A stretch of 64,000 nucleotides of DNA from Agapetus fuscipes (GCA_951799405.1 OX637335.1:21146342-21210341); one strand, 5' to 3'; shown: positions 1-11,214, counted from the stretch's first letter. Numbers and translations: made by a program. Notes: generated by a model not told the origin, from the letters alone.

Positions 1-280
1 TCCTTGGTCGTTATTTCGCCATGAAAATCTTCATTCTTTTCACAAATTTTCTGCAGTATCGTTGACTACTTTAACAAAGGTATATTTTCTTTCCTTTAAA
101 ATAACATTTTATTTCCACGACGAGACGCTATCTTGAAGGAAAGTGCTTTCAATTTACAATCTTGAAAATATTTTTTTGCTTGAGGAAGATACAAACTGAT
201 CCAAAGTTTTATGTGAAACATTACAAATAATAAAATACCATCACAATCAATACATAATTAGAAAAATATATTTAAAGATT

Positions 281-468
281 CCCTGTTTCAGGGAAGGATG
301 GCAAGAGTTGCAGAGCTTGTGTTCATTTGAGATTGGATTTTTATATTGTAGGTCCACATGCGGTATGTGTTAGCGCGAAATTATACATGTCTGCTTGTGG
401 GAATGCATTTAATATAAATCTTAAATGATATATATCTTTGCAGCTTAGATTAGATTAGATTAGATTAG
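281..468 (+). repeat. TTE repeat (TTAGA-tailed SINE-like element), 5'-truncated
   Basis: TTE is the most abundant family here (about 30 copies). A complete copy runs from CCTTGACTTATAGGTTGG, through a conserved stretch around GTTTCAGGGAAGGTCGGCA and CACATGCGGCATGTG, to TTTGCAACTTAGATT followed by a short tandem tail. This copy starts at the GTTTCAGGGAAGG block and ends in four GATTA units. No A/B boxes were recognised, so the class is unresolved. The tail and 5' truncation suggest target-primed retroposition. Confidence 0.8.
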
Positions 469-2410
469 AAAGAACTGATGATTTTATATGTACCGTATAA
501 AGATCTCGATATTTTTTCTTTAGATGGACTATACCTCTTTTGTAATGGGCAAGAACTTTCCCTCTCTAAATTAGCAAAAATTTGCTTCTTAGTTTTATTT
601 TTTTCATCTTCCACCAAATCACCAAAGATCGATGATACTGCTATTTCATCTGACAAATACCATAAGAGCTGACAAAACTTCTTCAAGGCTACTTGAGAAA
701 TAACTGTTCCAAGTTTCTCATAATCCTTCAAAATTTTCAAAAATCACAAACTACACTGAACCCAGGGTTTCACATAAATAGTGGTAATAAATAATCAAAT
801 ATCTCTAAGGACTTGTATTTTCCTTGTGCTCATTTTAAATTAAGGCTGCAACATATCTCCAAAGAGTAAATAGCTCTTGCCATCCACCGCGCTTAATGCA
901 AAGCATCAGGACGCTTTATTTTCAGGTTTATCCTCATCACCACCCAAAAACATGATGAGTAGTTCTATCAGTTCACGGTACTTATCTCGTACAATAAACT
1001 TTTATAGTCCATGCTTATAAAACACTAGTAATTGATCGATTTCTCAATCACTGATATATTGTTTCACAAATTTGAGCATGTTTGGATGTTTTGGATGTAG
1101 AATCAATATTATTCCAATTATCTTTTAATTTTTAAAACAGTGAAATATCAGTATTTTTAGTAATTTGAGGTATTTTTGCTTCAAACACATTTGTTAAGAC
1201 AAGTTCATAAACATGTTGGTGACAGGCAAACAATAATACCTCTCTTTCCAACTTTTGTCCAAAATTTCAACATTAGTCCAACACTAGAAGCTGAAGTGTC
1301 ACAGCACATTATTCGCATCTAGTCACTAAGGTCCCTATCATGAAGCGAGCTTATAAAGCCATGGCTTGATCTTTACCAGAAGAACTATCTAGTTTTGGAA
1401 CAGCAAGAAGTTTTTCTTTAGCATCGAAAGAAATCAACGACCGGTAACCGCTCTTTCTAAGAACTCTCGCAGTCTATAATTCACGTCCCAATGTCCCACG
1501 TAACAATGTCCCATCCCGATTAACAATTACTATGTCAGGACCATGATTTTACAAATCCGTTTTTATAGCTTGAAGTACAAAATTTACACAGCGCCTTTTA
1601 TGACAGTGCGTCATTGCAAAGGCGCTTGTCCATAATATGATAGGACGAGGAGGTGAGTCTTGAGACGGTAGGCGGGAATAGCATTCCAAATGATTGAAGT
1701 GACTGCCTTGAATACCCAGTCTCCAAAAAACAATGCGGGGCTTTCTTGCAGTGATGTCCAGGCAGCTTCTTCTGCCATTGCTTCCACATTTCAGATAGAA
1801 CCATTTGAATGAAAGATTTATTAATTGTATATTTGTCTTTGCTGCGACCTAGCACTTTAACGGAGGCCTAGCTGGTGGTCTTGAATGCTCAGCTGGCTTC
1901 TGTCCTCTGAAGAAAAACATATAGTGAAGTACATGCAGTTAGTTTTCTTTTTTTTCCTCAATTTTGCGTTGCCGTGACCTTTCTTCCTTCGTTTGACGAT
2001 TTGATGGTAATTTATCACCTGTTATTTGGTGTTGTGCCTCTCCAATTAAGAATATTATTTTTTTAGCACTTCGTTATTAAACTGAAATATGATTCAAATT
2101 AAATAAACCATGTTGATAACACGACTTATTGCATTTGACTGAAAACAAAGTGAGAACGTGCCACCCGCGCGCTTGTACTGTAGCGTAAATTGTATGAACA
2201 TGTTCCGATACAAGTCGGCACGGGTTACTGTGCTCCAAATGATCTGAAATTTTCTGAAGAAGTGTTTTATAGCAATACGCAAAAAATAACCCCTATGCGT
2301 TAAATAATAATCAAGTTGAAAAATAAGGGACACTCTAGTACACATATTATATTTTGGTCAACATGTGTGTACTTTAGTAACTAAAAAGGGAATGTTGTAT
2401 TGCTATTAAA
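469..2410. other. No intact gene; possible decayed coding DNA
   Basis: Minus-strand open stretches at 465-740 and 1598-1855 read like protein of ordinary composition but are broken by stops and frame changes, and I do not recognise the family. They may be an old transposase or retroelement body. Nothing else stands out in this interval. Confidence 0.4.
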
Positions 2411-2419
2411 GACACTCGT

Positions 2420-2665
2420 CTTTTTTTTTAAGGAATCTTGTGCGGGAGGCTCCTCAATTCTTGAAAGTCTTGGGGGTCTATGTCACTCTGGAAGAGTGCC
2501 GCAGAGGTGTTGTTTGAGTTCGTGAGGCGCTGCAAGGAAGTGGCGATTGATGTTGGTTTTGAATAAAACCGGATTAAATTGGGAAGGGAACACAGATATT
2601 GGTAGATCATTCCATAAACGGGCCGTTTGGCAAAGGAATGAGTCATGAAAACGCCAAGTTCTCAT
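2420..2665 (-). pseudogene. Non-LTR retrotransposon (CR1/L2/jockey-like) 3' fragment
   Basis: On the minus strand the translation includes R-x-R-F-H-D-S-F, then T-A-R-L-W-N-D-L-P and F-K-T-N-I-N. This matches the usual C-terminal tail of CR1/L2/jockey-type reverse transcriptases (S-F...R-LWN-LP...FK). Only the last roughly 70 codons and the 3' UTR remain. The same 3' UTR recurs at 33715-33803. A SINE-B tail begins directly beside it on the plus strand. Confidence 0.65.
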
Positions 2666-2671
2666 AGTTTT

Positions 2672-2852
2672 AAGCTCGAATCCCTGTGGAGCACAAAAAT
2701 ATATAATATTTTCAAATATGCTCTTCGCTGGGTTGAAAAATTCATATATCCTTATCTACCAAAGACCGGTCACCAAAAATCCATCCAGATTTATATCAAC
2801 TGGGTCTTGCTTGAGAATTTGCGCTTTCTAAAGCGACACCAATAAATCATCC
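2672..2852 (+). repeat. SINE-B, lacking most of its tRNA head
   Basis: It starts in the B-box end (TCGAATCCCTGTGGAGCAC) and runs through the SINE-B body (TATGCTCTTCGCTGGGTTGAA, GGGTCTTGCTTGAGAAT, GCGCTTTCTA) to AATAAATCA. The consensus tail between the CGACGACCAAGC block and AATAAATCA is deleted. Confidence 0.75.
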
Positions 2853-2877
2853 TAATATTAATATTATAGAAGGAAGA

Positions 2878-3095
2878 GTAGGTACCTATACAGATAAGAA
2901 GAACGCATTGAAAGAAGAAAGATAAGAAGAAAGCATTGAAAGGAAGAACTTAAACCAGGTCTGGATTAATGACTGGTGGCAGATTGCCGTGCGCTAGGAG
3001 TATGAAACTAGAGGAAAAAGACGTCGACAGACAGCGGTGGCTGCGATTGATAAGGGCGGCCAAAACTCACACATGGTTTTCGTGCCACACATGAT
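2878..3095 (+). pseudogene. LINE reverse-transcriptase C-terminal fragment
   Basis: A reading frame with frameshifts gives W-x-N-D-W-x, then K-L-E-E-K-D-V-D-R-Q-R-W-L-R-L-I-R-A-A-K-T-H-T-W. This resembles the extreme C-terminus of insect non-LTR reverse transcriptases. It is short and degraded, so the clade is not assigned. Confidence 0.5.
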
Positions 3096-3099
3096 GATA

Positions 3100-3660
3100 A
3101 TTTTTGATTTAAAATAAGAAAATGAACTTATTATTGGAGATAAATTGCAAAAGTAGATAAACATTTAAGAATCACACTTCATGAACGTAGGTAAAAAAGC
3201 TAGCACGTTCAAGTTCGCGCTTACACACGCTGCGCGTTTAAATAATAATTGAAATTTTACATTAAAAAATATTTAATTACTGCAACAGGTTCCTGCAGGT
3301 TTGTTAATGTAACATTCATAATATGATTTTAAAATTGTTATGGCGTCCGGAGCGATATGGTTCGTAGACCATGGCGGTTTTGAATTCATATAGAAAAAAA
3401 TGAATAAATTAAGAGGTCTGCTGACCGCAAGAGTGCTTGTTGCTTATGAGTTTGTACCATAGAGTAGTTTGTACCTATCACAAAAAATGAAGGTATGTTA
3501 TTTTTTTGTAAATTGGAAATAATTATTTTTTAAGCATCTTTGTCTTGGGTCTTTAACCTGTAGGTTCCAAGAAAGCGAAGTAAACAAATTGTAAAAATTC
3601 CAAAACAAGGATTTTAATTGCAGATTACTTTTTTGGTTTAAAATATCCCCCCACCCTTCC
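3100..3660. other. AT-rich interspersed DNA, nothing recognised
   Basis: No credible coding frame, RNA gene or terminal-repeat structure was seen here. Confidence 0.4.
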
Positions 3661-3666
3661 ATTTGA

Positions 3667-3770
3667 GTCATGTTGTAAAACTTGGTACACTTTGTCAATG
3701 CTACATATCCCTGTTTCGAAAAAAGACAGCAAGGGTCGCAGAGTTGGTGGATGTAGGGCCTTTTGCACCA
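3667..3770 (+). repeat. TTE fragment, diverged
   Basis: It retains TTGTAAAACTTGGT, CACTTTGTCAATG and the GTTTCGAAAAAAG/GGGTCGCAGAG blocks of the family with many substitutions. No tail is left. Confidence 0.5.
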
Positions 3771-3840
3771 AACTCCAATCAGACAAAAATCAAAATTAAG
3801 TGTGATTTCTCCCACCAAATAAAAAAAATGGATGCATTTA

Positions 3841-3895
3841 CGTAAATCAGCTGATGTACATCATCTTTCCTGTTCAAATTCCATCATATTATTAC
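3841..3895 (+). repeat. Dispersed repeat also at 55106-55160
   Basis: The segment beginning CGTAAATCAGCTGATG and ending TTCCATCATATTATTA recurs almost unchanged near 55.1 kb. The two copies share no other recognised flanks, so this is an unclassified interspersed repeat. Confidence 0.6.
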
Positions 3896-4154
3896 CCACT
3901 TCCGAGAAATATTTAACCGAGGTCCTTACCAGAATTAAGCAATCAACTTTGATGTGTCAATCAAATATTGATTGGAAGTTGGTGCTACATGCCCTTAGTG
4001 AGTCAGATTTTTGTATATTGTCTTACACCAGTTGTAAGTTTTAGTTTAAATATATTTTAAGGACGACTTGTATTGTAAAATACTTGACTTGGCGTATAGA
4101 ATCGAACTGTGAAACTTTAAAATAAATGGAATATTTTGGTACTTTGTCTTGTTT

Positions 4155-4450
4155 TGGTCCGGTCGATAGAGTGCTTGCATTCCATGGCGAGAGCTAGGGT
4201 TCCAAATTCCAATCCCATCGAGGTGTCAGAAACGATTTTACGTTTCAGTGTAAAATTTCAAACCCAACCTGTAAGTTTTACTCAGCTTTCACAATAAATA
4301 AATACCAACCACCTCCGGAGTTGGGAAACAGCCACTTCAACTGAAGTGATAGGGTCGGCCTGTGGGCGGCCCCCTTATCTTTGAAAATAAGCTCCTTTTA
4401 CGAGAACGCGGCAAGAAGTTACACTATATGTGTAGTTTAGTAGTTACGAC
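4155..4450 (+). repeat. SINE-A (tRNA-derived), near full length
   Basis: SINE-A consensus here has a tRNA-like head (GATAGCTCAGTTGGTAGAG A-box, GGTTCGAATCCCACC B-box) and a body with TCAGAAATGATTTCCCG, CCGGCAAGGCTTACTCAG and GGCCGGCCCC. Its 3' part has GTTCCACTCGCCACATGCGA and AAGAAGTTACACTATATG. It ends in TAGCTTAGTTGCGTT units. This copy shows all blocks with a damaged B-box. Confidence 0.8.
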
Positions 4451-4619
4451 TCATCGAAATCAATAATTTAAGTAGTAAATTGACGAGCAATCGCTTCTCT
4501 TTCGCGTAACAAATCAATTTAATTTTTACACCATGCGCAAGCATCAACAAATTAAATTAAAATTTACCATAGATAAGAAATTAGTTCATTCCTGCGTTTC
4601 ATTCAGATGTAGGTACATT

Positions 4620-5565
4620 TCAACCGTGTCCCGACAAAGCAGTCACAGACAGTTCGGCCATGGAAAAATCAGTCACACGACATTTCGTCCGCACGACTTT
4701 TCGGTCGACGGCATTTCAGTCGCAGATATCTCGTCCACAAACATTTCGGTCACAGACAATTCTGTCACACGACAGTTCGTCCATGCGACTTTTCGGTCAC
4801 ATAAAATATTGGTACACAGACAGATCCATCACGAAAAAGTGCTCTCCAAAAAACCTTTGTAATTACTGTAGTTTGTATTATTTTTAATTTTCTGTGATGG
4901 AACTGTCTGTGGACCATATTATATTGTTTGTGACCGAAATGTCGAAGGCTATTTGTCGTCTGGCCGTAAGTACGAAATGTTGTGTGACCGTGATTGAAAT
5001 ATCTGTGACCGAGTTGTCTGTGACAAAAATGCCGTTGACCAAAAAATATTATGAACGAACTGTCATGTGACCGAATTTTCCATGACCTTAATGTCTGTAG
5101 ACGAGTTATAATCGCACGTTTAATAATAAAGAGCAATAACTCAAAAATTGGGAAAATCGAGATTTTGTAATAAAACGCAAGAACACTGCGAGAAGAATAG
5201 GTAGAATGCGACAGCCGTTCAATTTGGACGAATATGACCGAGATAAAACATCGGTCGCCTTTTTCATCCCATACATGTTGTACTGGTTGTCTAAACTTCA
5301 AACGTGATTTCCCAACATTCTTATTTTTTGAGTTATTGCTCTTTATTATTAAGCGTGCGTTATGTGGACGAGTAATACCTATGTGACCGAGTTTTTTTTT
5401 TTTTTTGGTGCACAACAGGTTGCCCTAATTACAGTGCACAAGTTGTCTGTGACCGAAATGCCATTGGTAGAAAAGTCGTTTTGTGAACAAATTGTCGTGT
5501 TGCCGATTTATCTGTGGACGAACTGTCTGTGGATGTTTTGTCTGTGACTGATGTGTTGTGGTCCG
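4620..5565. mobile_element. Foldback-like element A-1 with inverted arms of short tandem repeats
   Basis: The left arm (about 4625-4845) is a degenerate run of 18-21-nt units of the type CGGTCACAGACATTTCGTCC. The right arm (about 4890-5110 and 5362-5565) is the same motif in reverse complement (GTCTGTGACCGAAATGTC). Inverted arms made of short direct repeats are the signature of foldback (FB-type) elements. The right arm is split by a MITE at 5111-5361. No transposase is visible. A second element of this family is at 62030-62825. Confidence 0.65.
5111..5361. mobile_element. MITE M2 copy 1, nested in the foldback arm
   Basis: About 250 bp bounded by inverted repeats CGCACGTTTAATAATAAAG at the left and the matching CTTTATTATTAAGCGTGCG at the right. 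The inverted identity extends further through GAGCAATAACTC. A second copy lies at 59531-59786. No coding capacity. Confidence 0.8.
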
Positions 5566-5724
5566 TGGATCTCATTACAACATATCAATCCGTTTCATCT
5601 CACTTGAATAATGCAGTATGAGCTATGATAGATACTATTATAAATAATAATTATTCCGTTCTTGTTAATTCAAATAAGTTTCCAACTTCCGTGTTGCCTC
5701 ACGGACGAGCTTTACAGTTACTTT

Positions 5725-6000
5725 CAGGCCCGGATCTAGGGCGGTTCGAGCGGTGCGACCGAACCAGGGCCCCCGCTGCCAAAGGGCCCCCAAAAGTTTT
5801 ATTCTTATCATTATTCTAAAAAATAAAGCACAGAAAATGTAAAGAAATGCCACTTTTTTTACTTCCACTTTATAACGCTACGTTTCATACGGACAAAGTC
5901 TTCAATACTTAGGAAATACAAGCTTCTCACAACAACTATTCAAGGGCCCCAGAAGAACTGAATAGGGCCCCGAGCATTCCAAACAGTAATCAAGTAATAA
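5725..6000. mobile_element. hAT-type MITE (CAGGCCCGGAT family), partial
   Basis: It starts with CAGGCCCGGATCTAGGGCG and the GGTTCGAGCGGTGCGACC block, then GGGCCCCC. The 3' side has GGGCCCC blocks near 5945 and 5968 but no clear right terminal repeat. See 22341-22745 for a complete member. Confidence 0.6.
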
Positions 6001-6342
6001 AAGTTTCTCCTCAAACTAAAAAAAAAAAACAAAGCAAGCAAAGGTACCGAAGATGTGCAGTCGTACCCGTCCATGTCAAACAATAGAGCCTTAGGGATTA
6101 TAGCGCTTTTGTTCCTGCCATGTCGGCAACAGTTCCGAGGACAGGATTATAAATCTTTCTCTACTAAGATAAGAAAGTATAAACAATGCAAATATCAAAA
6201 CAAAATATTTGGTTGAAAAAAATATAGTGTTGAAAATAATTTTTGCTATTCTTTAAAGAGCTTCGATATTATTTTAATCTAACTAGATCTTCCTTTCAAA
6301 AATTTATTAATTCACACTAACACGCACACGCATTTCCTTAAC

Positions 6343-6540
6343 ATATAGGTTGGTTACCATACTGTAAAAAGGTTCACTTTGCCAATGTCACCTCTGTGTC
6401 AGGAATGGTCGGCAAAAGTTGCACGGTGTATGTTTGTTTGAGGCTTGGATTTTAATTCGTAAGTACTTATTCAGCAATTGTAAGCGTTAACTTGCACGTG
6501 TTTGTTTGTAGGCATGTGAATAATATATCTTTGCTATATC
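6343..6540 (+). repeat. TTE copy, diverged
   Basis: It carries ATAGGTTGGT, GTTCACTTTGCCAATGTCACC and a changed GTCAGGAATGGTCGGCAAAAG block. It ends at ATATCTTTGC without the tandem tail. Confidence 0.7.
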
Positions 6541-6547
6541 AATAGCA

Positions 6548-6832
6548 ATATTCCTGAAGGGTTCCGCAAGTGGCAAGTGGAACCTATTTATATTTACAGT
6601 TAAGGGGGCTGGCTTTACGCCAACCACTCCCGTTAAAGTGGGGGTTTCCCAGCTTCCAAGGGAGCTGGTATTCGTTTATTGCGAAGGCTGAGTAAGCCTT
6701 GCCGGTATTTTATTTTTGGGTTTGAAATAAACACCGACACGAGAAATCATATCTGACACCCTTGGTGGGACTCGAAAACCGAGCTCACGGCATGGAATGC
6801 AAGCACTCTAACAACTGAGATATCGACCAGAC
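6548..6832 (-). repeat. SINE-A, reverse orientation
   Basis: It reads from the GGCAAGTGGAACC end (3' part) at the left to the B-box and A-box complements (CGAAAACCGAGCTC, AACTGAGATATCGACC) at the right. The extreme tRNA-promoter end is present, but the 3' TTGCGTT tail is missing. Confidence 0.8.
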
Positions 6833-6984
6833 TTACATTATAGATAAATACAAGTTAATAGATTTACATTCTGCTTAACATAAGTACGCCAGTGATATTT
6901 CAATTAATTTGAAATGAAAAAAGTTATTCCATTTCAGTATATTTTTTAAAACCAAATGAAAATACTTTTACGTTCTTTGATGTT

Positions 6985-7185
6985 ATGAGGCTGACCAACA
7001 AAAATGTGAGAAGTGGTTCACTTTGGCAATGTCATTCTTGTTTCGGGGAAGGTTGGCAAAAGTTTCCGGGGCTATATTCATTGAAGGTTTTGGTTTTTAT
7101 TTTGTGTGTGCATATGCAGCATGTGTAAAAGCGAACTTACGCGTGTCTGCTGATGGGCATGAGTTTTATGTAAATCTTAATTTAT
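6985..7185 (+). repeat. TTE copy, diverged
   Basis: It shows TATGAGGCTGACCA, GGTTCACTTTGGCAATGTCA, CGGGGAAGGTTGGCAAAAG and the GCATGTGTAAAAGCGAAC block. The tail is absent. Confidence 0.65.
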
Positions 7186-7439
7186 CAAATGCAACGTATA
7201 AATTGTTAAACCCTGGAATGCTAACCTAATTGCGATTTTCTAAGACTTCTTTCTTTATCCGCAGCTTCTTTTTTCGATTACCTTGAAGATATATTTCGGT
7301 TAATTTATATTATTGTTCTAAAACCTTATTTGTAAAAAGCAAAACGTAAAAACTTTAACTAGTAGCTCCTTTATCGTAAAAAGGTACGCAAGTACTTGAT
7401 TATCAAGTCGTGTTTTTTTTATATTGTCGCGTAAAATGT

Positions 7440-7600
7440 ATCCATAGCTCAATTTGTGGAATGCTCAATCAATTCCCACGAAGAGGATCAGAAATCATTT
7501 TCCGTTTCAATTTTTATTTCAAACCCAACTAAAATAAGTAAAATAAGTAAGACCTGTAAAATTAAATAGGTTCCATTCGCCACATGCAATCCTTTCGCTG
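7440..7600 (+). repeat. SINE-A with a large internal deletion
   Basis: A degraded head (CCATAGCTCAATTTGTGGAATGC) is followed by TCAGAAATCATTTTCCGTTTC and then directly by AAATAGGTTCCATTCGCCAC. The middle of the consensus is missing. Confidence 0.6.
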
Positions 7601-7639
7601 ACCATACGGTAAGATACTGATGCTGCAAAATATAAGTGC

Positions 7640-8170
7640 AGCTTTTATAATCATTAATTAAATGAAAATATCAGATTTTTGTTTTTGAACTGACACCTTG
7701 AATTGACAGATGCGATGGTTATCGTAAGTGCTCGTACATCACAAAAAAAGGTTCCAGGGCTCAGTGAATACCATGGAAGATTTTTATTTTAAAATATATT
7801 CCTTTCATTGTACTAGTAATTTCATAAGAAAAATGAAACAAAGGCGTTAGGGGAAGGTGCGGCCGGCGCGGCGAGGCGGCGGCTTTGAACAGTATTTACT
7901 TTTGTTTTCAAACTATCTCTTTTGATTTATTGCGTCAATACATTTGGCTTTGCAAATAAAATAATTGGAAGAATGCATTACCTTCGCCCAAAAACAAGTT
8001 TATGTGTGGAAGCAAATAGAGGTATTCTTTATTATTACTGGTATTATCATCACTGGTATTATTATTCTAAGAAAGAAGATTTTTTATAGAAAACGCTACT
8101 AACGCCACTAAGCTACACATAAAGAAAAACTTCTTGCCACATTCCCCCCAAAGATTTCTGATACTTTTGG
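7640..8170. other. AT-rich interspersed DNA
   Basis: A small GC-rich patch (GGCCGGCGCGGCGAGGCGGCGG, near 7860) interrupts an otherwise AT-rich stretch. No coding exon was recognised around it. Confidence 0.4.
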
Positions 8171-8175
8171 TGTAT

Positions 8176-8400
8176 AGACCACCCATATTGTAATAAACGG
8201 TTCCCTTTGCCAATGTCTCTCCTGTTTCAGGGAAGGTCGGCAAGAGTTGCAGGCTATATGTTCCTTCGAGATTGAGTTTTTATGCTGTTAGTCTACATGC
8301 GGAACATGTATGCGCGAATTAATGTACTTATTATGAATCTAGAATGTACGAGGTTTAACTTAATAAATTAGTTATAGCACTCGTAATATATCTTTGCAAC
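8176..8400 (+). repeat. TTE copy
   Basis: It runs from CCACCCATATTGTAATAAACGG through TTTCAGGGAAGGTCGGCAAG to ATATCTTTGCAACTATGA. The tail is replaced by TATAGATTATAG. Confidence 0.7.
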
Positions 8401-8678
8401 TATGACTATAGATTATAGAGGTCAGTTTCACACAAACTTATGTGTCGAATAAGCTTTATCTATTATGTGTGAATCACACCTCAAAAGACCTCTGCAAATT
8501 CGGAGTGAAAATTGCTAAGATGTAGCATTGTACTTGCATTTTTTTTACCTAATTAGTGCCGTTTTTGATTCTGATCTAAATCTAAATCAAAGATGAAAAT
8601 CAATTGAGATTCATATTAAATACATTCTCGCAAGCAGAGACGTATAATAAGTGTTTTTAGGCTTTCATGGCTGGCTTC

Positions 8679-9006
8679 AGATGATGATGATGATGATGTC
8701 TCCATCCTTCCGGGCTTGTAGACCATGTTCAATAATTGTAGGCTGCTTTATTATTTTTTCTATTTGTTTCAAACTCTGCCTTTCCCGACAAAATTTACAA
8801 GCCCCGCCCACTCCACAGATGACACATAAATACCGCATGCTCTAATCAAAGCGATCAGTCGAAGTACAAGCCCTGAAGAAGTCAGTCGTACGTCACTGAC
8901 GAAACGTAGCAGCCTTACAAAAAGAAAAAAGAATAAAGCAGCCTACAATTATTGAACATGGTCTACAAGCCCGGAAGGATGGAGACATCATCATCATCAT
9001 CATCAG
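8679..9006. mobile_element. Inverted-repeat element with internal hammerhead-like motif (Penelope terminal-repeat remnant?)
   Basis: Inverted repeats of about 73 bp (8679-8751 and 8934-9006) include a GAT/ATC trinucleotide run and TTCCGGGCTTGTAGACC. Between them lies a hammerhead-like motif at 8866-8915. Penelope-like elements elsewhere in this window show the same combination of inverted terminal segments and a hammerhead motif, but no GIY-YIG ORF is present here. The class is therefore inferred only. Confidence 0.55.
8866..8915 (+). ncRNA. Hammerhead-ribozyme-like motif
   Basis: CTGAAGA at 8873-8879 is followed by one unpaired A and helix II GTCAGT/ACTGAC. Next comes GAAACGTA (8901-8908), where ACGT could form a minimal helix III and cleavage would follow A8908. 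Helix I pairs weakly next to the core, but GTA..AAG upstream can pair with CTTAC downstream. Activity is not shown. Confidence 0.55.
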
Positions 9007-9186
9007 AGACGTATAAGTTTGCGCTTACACATGCCGCATGTGGACCTACAATATAAAAACCAATCTCAAATGAACATAAGCCCTGCAACTCTTGCCGACC
9101 TTCCCTGAAACAATGGTGACATTGGCAAAGTGAACCATCTTTTTACAGTTTGGGTGGTCAGCCCCATACCAACCTAAAAGTCAAGA
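9005..9186 (-). repeat. TTE copy, reverse orientation
   Basis: It directly abuts the inverted-repeat element on its left. It carries CACATGCCGCATGTGG, CTTGCCGACCTTCCCTGAAAC, CATTGGCAAAGTGAACC and the 5' end complement ACCAACCTAAAAGTCAAG. Confidence 0.75.
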
Positions 9187-9224
9187 ATACAATCAAGGGA
9201 TTCAACCATTCAATTAGCATGTTC

Positions 9225-9385
9225 GTAAATTGTATATTTTGCGTTCTGAAAAAAAATAAGCGCGAGGGGAGGGGATTTTGTGATAAGAAGGGAGGGGAGA
9301 GGGGGGAGGGGGGGGGGGGGTTATAGGGGGCCCCGACATTTTTTTCCGCACCAGGGCCCCCAGAGGGGTTAATCCGGGCCTGGAC
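9225..9385. mobile_element. hAT-type MITE (CAGGCCCGGAT family), right end only
   Basis: It ends in GGGGTTAATCCGGGCCTG. It contains a long G-rich run near 9300-9330 and GGGGGCCCC blocks as in 22341-22745. The left end is lost. Confidence 0.6.
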
Positions 9386-9389
9386 TTAC

Positions 9390-10720
9390 TTTGGTATTTA
9401 GTTTGCAAAATATATCAGATTAATCATTTAGCTTTTTAATTGTATGGGTTTTTTTTAATATTCTGTTACTTCATATTATGTATATATTTCATTTTAATTG
9501 AACGAAAATAAAGTATCATAGCACTTAGTTATATAAGAATAAAAACCGTGATCTGCAGAAAACCCACCGTTCTCCGTTGCAACGTTTTTGCTTCTTTTCT
9601 ATCACAGTAAGAAAGCACTGGATTTCTAAGTTTTACCTTGAAAATAAAAAATAAAAATAAAAATCAATTAACGTAGGTTTTATATTTGTATTTTTTTTAT
9701 TTCAAAATAAATTAAAGGCATATTAAGTAAGTGTATATTAATTTTGGAGACCATCCAAAAACGCAAAATTTTCAGTTGTAATAATAAATTTTTTCAATAA
9801 TGTTAAAGTATCTGAAATTGAAATTTCGATGGTCAGAAAATACCAGGATATGAAAAAAAAATTCTATTGTTAATCGCATTTTTTCTAAAGGTCAATCATT
9901 ATCGTTATTTAAAATACAATAAACGTTCATTTTCAAAATTGCAAACGCCCTCAAGTATCGACATAATTGCAAAGATTGACCATTTGCAAAATCCAAGATA
10001 ATAATTTCGTTAAAAACCTTGAACTATGACGCGGATTCTTACATAAAAAATCTCATTCAAAATAAAAATAAAAACTGTATATTACTTCATTGTGAAATAA
10101 AAATAAAACCGTACGACACAAAATTAGCTAGACATAAAATATACGAGGTGTTGAAGCCATTAGAGATATATTTTTTTGTATATCCAGCATTGCTATAAAT
10201 CATAATTTTCAAGAAGATTTTTTACGGTCAGATACAAAGTAATCGCCTCTGGTCTTTATGAACAAAATATAAAAATGTTTGGGTGTGGGAGTAGCGACTA
10301 AGCCGATAAAAATATTCGTGATTTATTTTTAGTTTTTTTTAAGCCTTTTATTGTTTGATTTTTTTCTACCGGAATAAGCGTTGTTGATTGTGAGGAGATT
10401 GTATGCGTTTTGAAGGTTGCAGTAAAAATATACACATACTTTACTGTATTTGCGAGGTTTTTTTTTTATCTTCACATGCGAATTCATTCATGATAATAAA
10501 ATACACGCAGTAAAAAAATAATGCTCTGACTGCAAAGTTTGTAACTTGCAGGATTTTCAAGGAACGAGGAATTCTTTGCGTGGAAAAAATTTGACATTGA
10601 CAGGAAGGAGCAGTTTAGGCAATAGTTGAAAATTGAGGCCACGTATGAATAAACCGAAAATGAACTATTTGAGTTTCTGCATTTATTTCCAACCCAAAAT
10701 AAAATACTGGCAAAAAAAAA
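9390..10720. other. AT-rich interspersed DNA
   Basis: No convincing coding frame, terminal repeats or SINE blocks were recognised over about 1.3 kb. Confidence 0.4.
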
Positions 10721-10721
10721 C

Positions 10722-10972
10722 GCAACTAAGCTACACATATAGTGTAACTTGCCTGCGTTTCCCCGAAGGGGAGCATGTGGCGCTTCGGGATCTATTTATT
10801 TTTACAGGTAAGGGGACCGGCCTCACACCAACCACTTTCAGTTGAAGTGGGGGTTTCCCAGCTCCCGGGGGGGCTGGTTCTCATTTCTTGTGAAGACTGA
10901 GTAAACCTTTGAGATCGAACCCTTGCTCTCGGCATGGAATGCAAGCATTCTACCAATTGAGCTATCGACCTT
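10722..10972 (-). repeat. SINE-A, reverse orientation
   Basis: From the 3' end (AACTAAGCTACACATATAGTG) to the promoter end (CTACCAATTGAGCTATCGACC). It abuts a SINE-B copy in the same orientation at 10973. Confidence 0.85.
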
Positions 10973-11207
10973 TTACGAGCTTGATCGTCGTCGCTACAAA
11001 GCGCCAATTCTCCAGCAAGACCCAATTGATGTAAGGCGGATGAGCCTTTGGTGACCGGTCATTGGTAAAGGTTTTATGAATATTTCAACCCAGCGAAGAG
11101 CAAATTTGAAAATATAAATGGTTTATTTTTTGTGCTCCGCTGGGAATCGAACCCACAACCTTCCCATTCAGAGTCCGAAGTGTTACCACTGAACTACCGA
11201 TCGATCT
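10973..11207 (-). repeat. SINE-B, reverse orientation, head complete
   Basis: The complement of the SINE-B body (ACGAGCTTG, CAAGACCCAATTGATG, AACCCAGCGAAGAGCA) leads to the tRNA-like head (GGGAATCGAACCCACAACC, GTCCGAAGTGTTACCACTGAACTACCG). It lacks the last roughly 45 bp of 3' tail. Confidence 0.85.
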
Positions 11208-11214
11208 ACTAGCC

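Noticed and set aside
440..468. (GATTA)n runs as telomere-like repeats
   Set aside because: The insect telomere unit is TTAGG. These runs are short and always follow the TTE body.
465..740. 91-codon minus-strand frame as a gene
   Set aside because: The composition looks protein-like but the frame is short. Upstream sequence is broken and the family was not recognised. It is listed only as possible decayed coding DNA.
4620..5100. Regularly spaced short repeats as a CRISPR array
   Set aside because: The genome is eukaryotic, the units are degenerate with no constant repeat/unique spacer pattern, and they form inverted arms.
9214..9408. Proline-rich minus-strand frame
   Set aside because: It translates a G-rich low-complexity run within a hAT MITE end.
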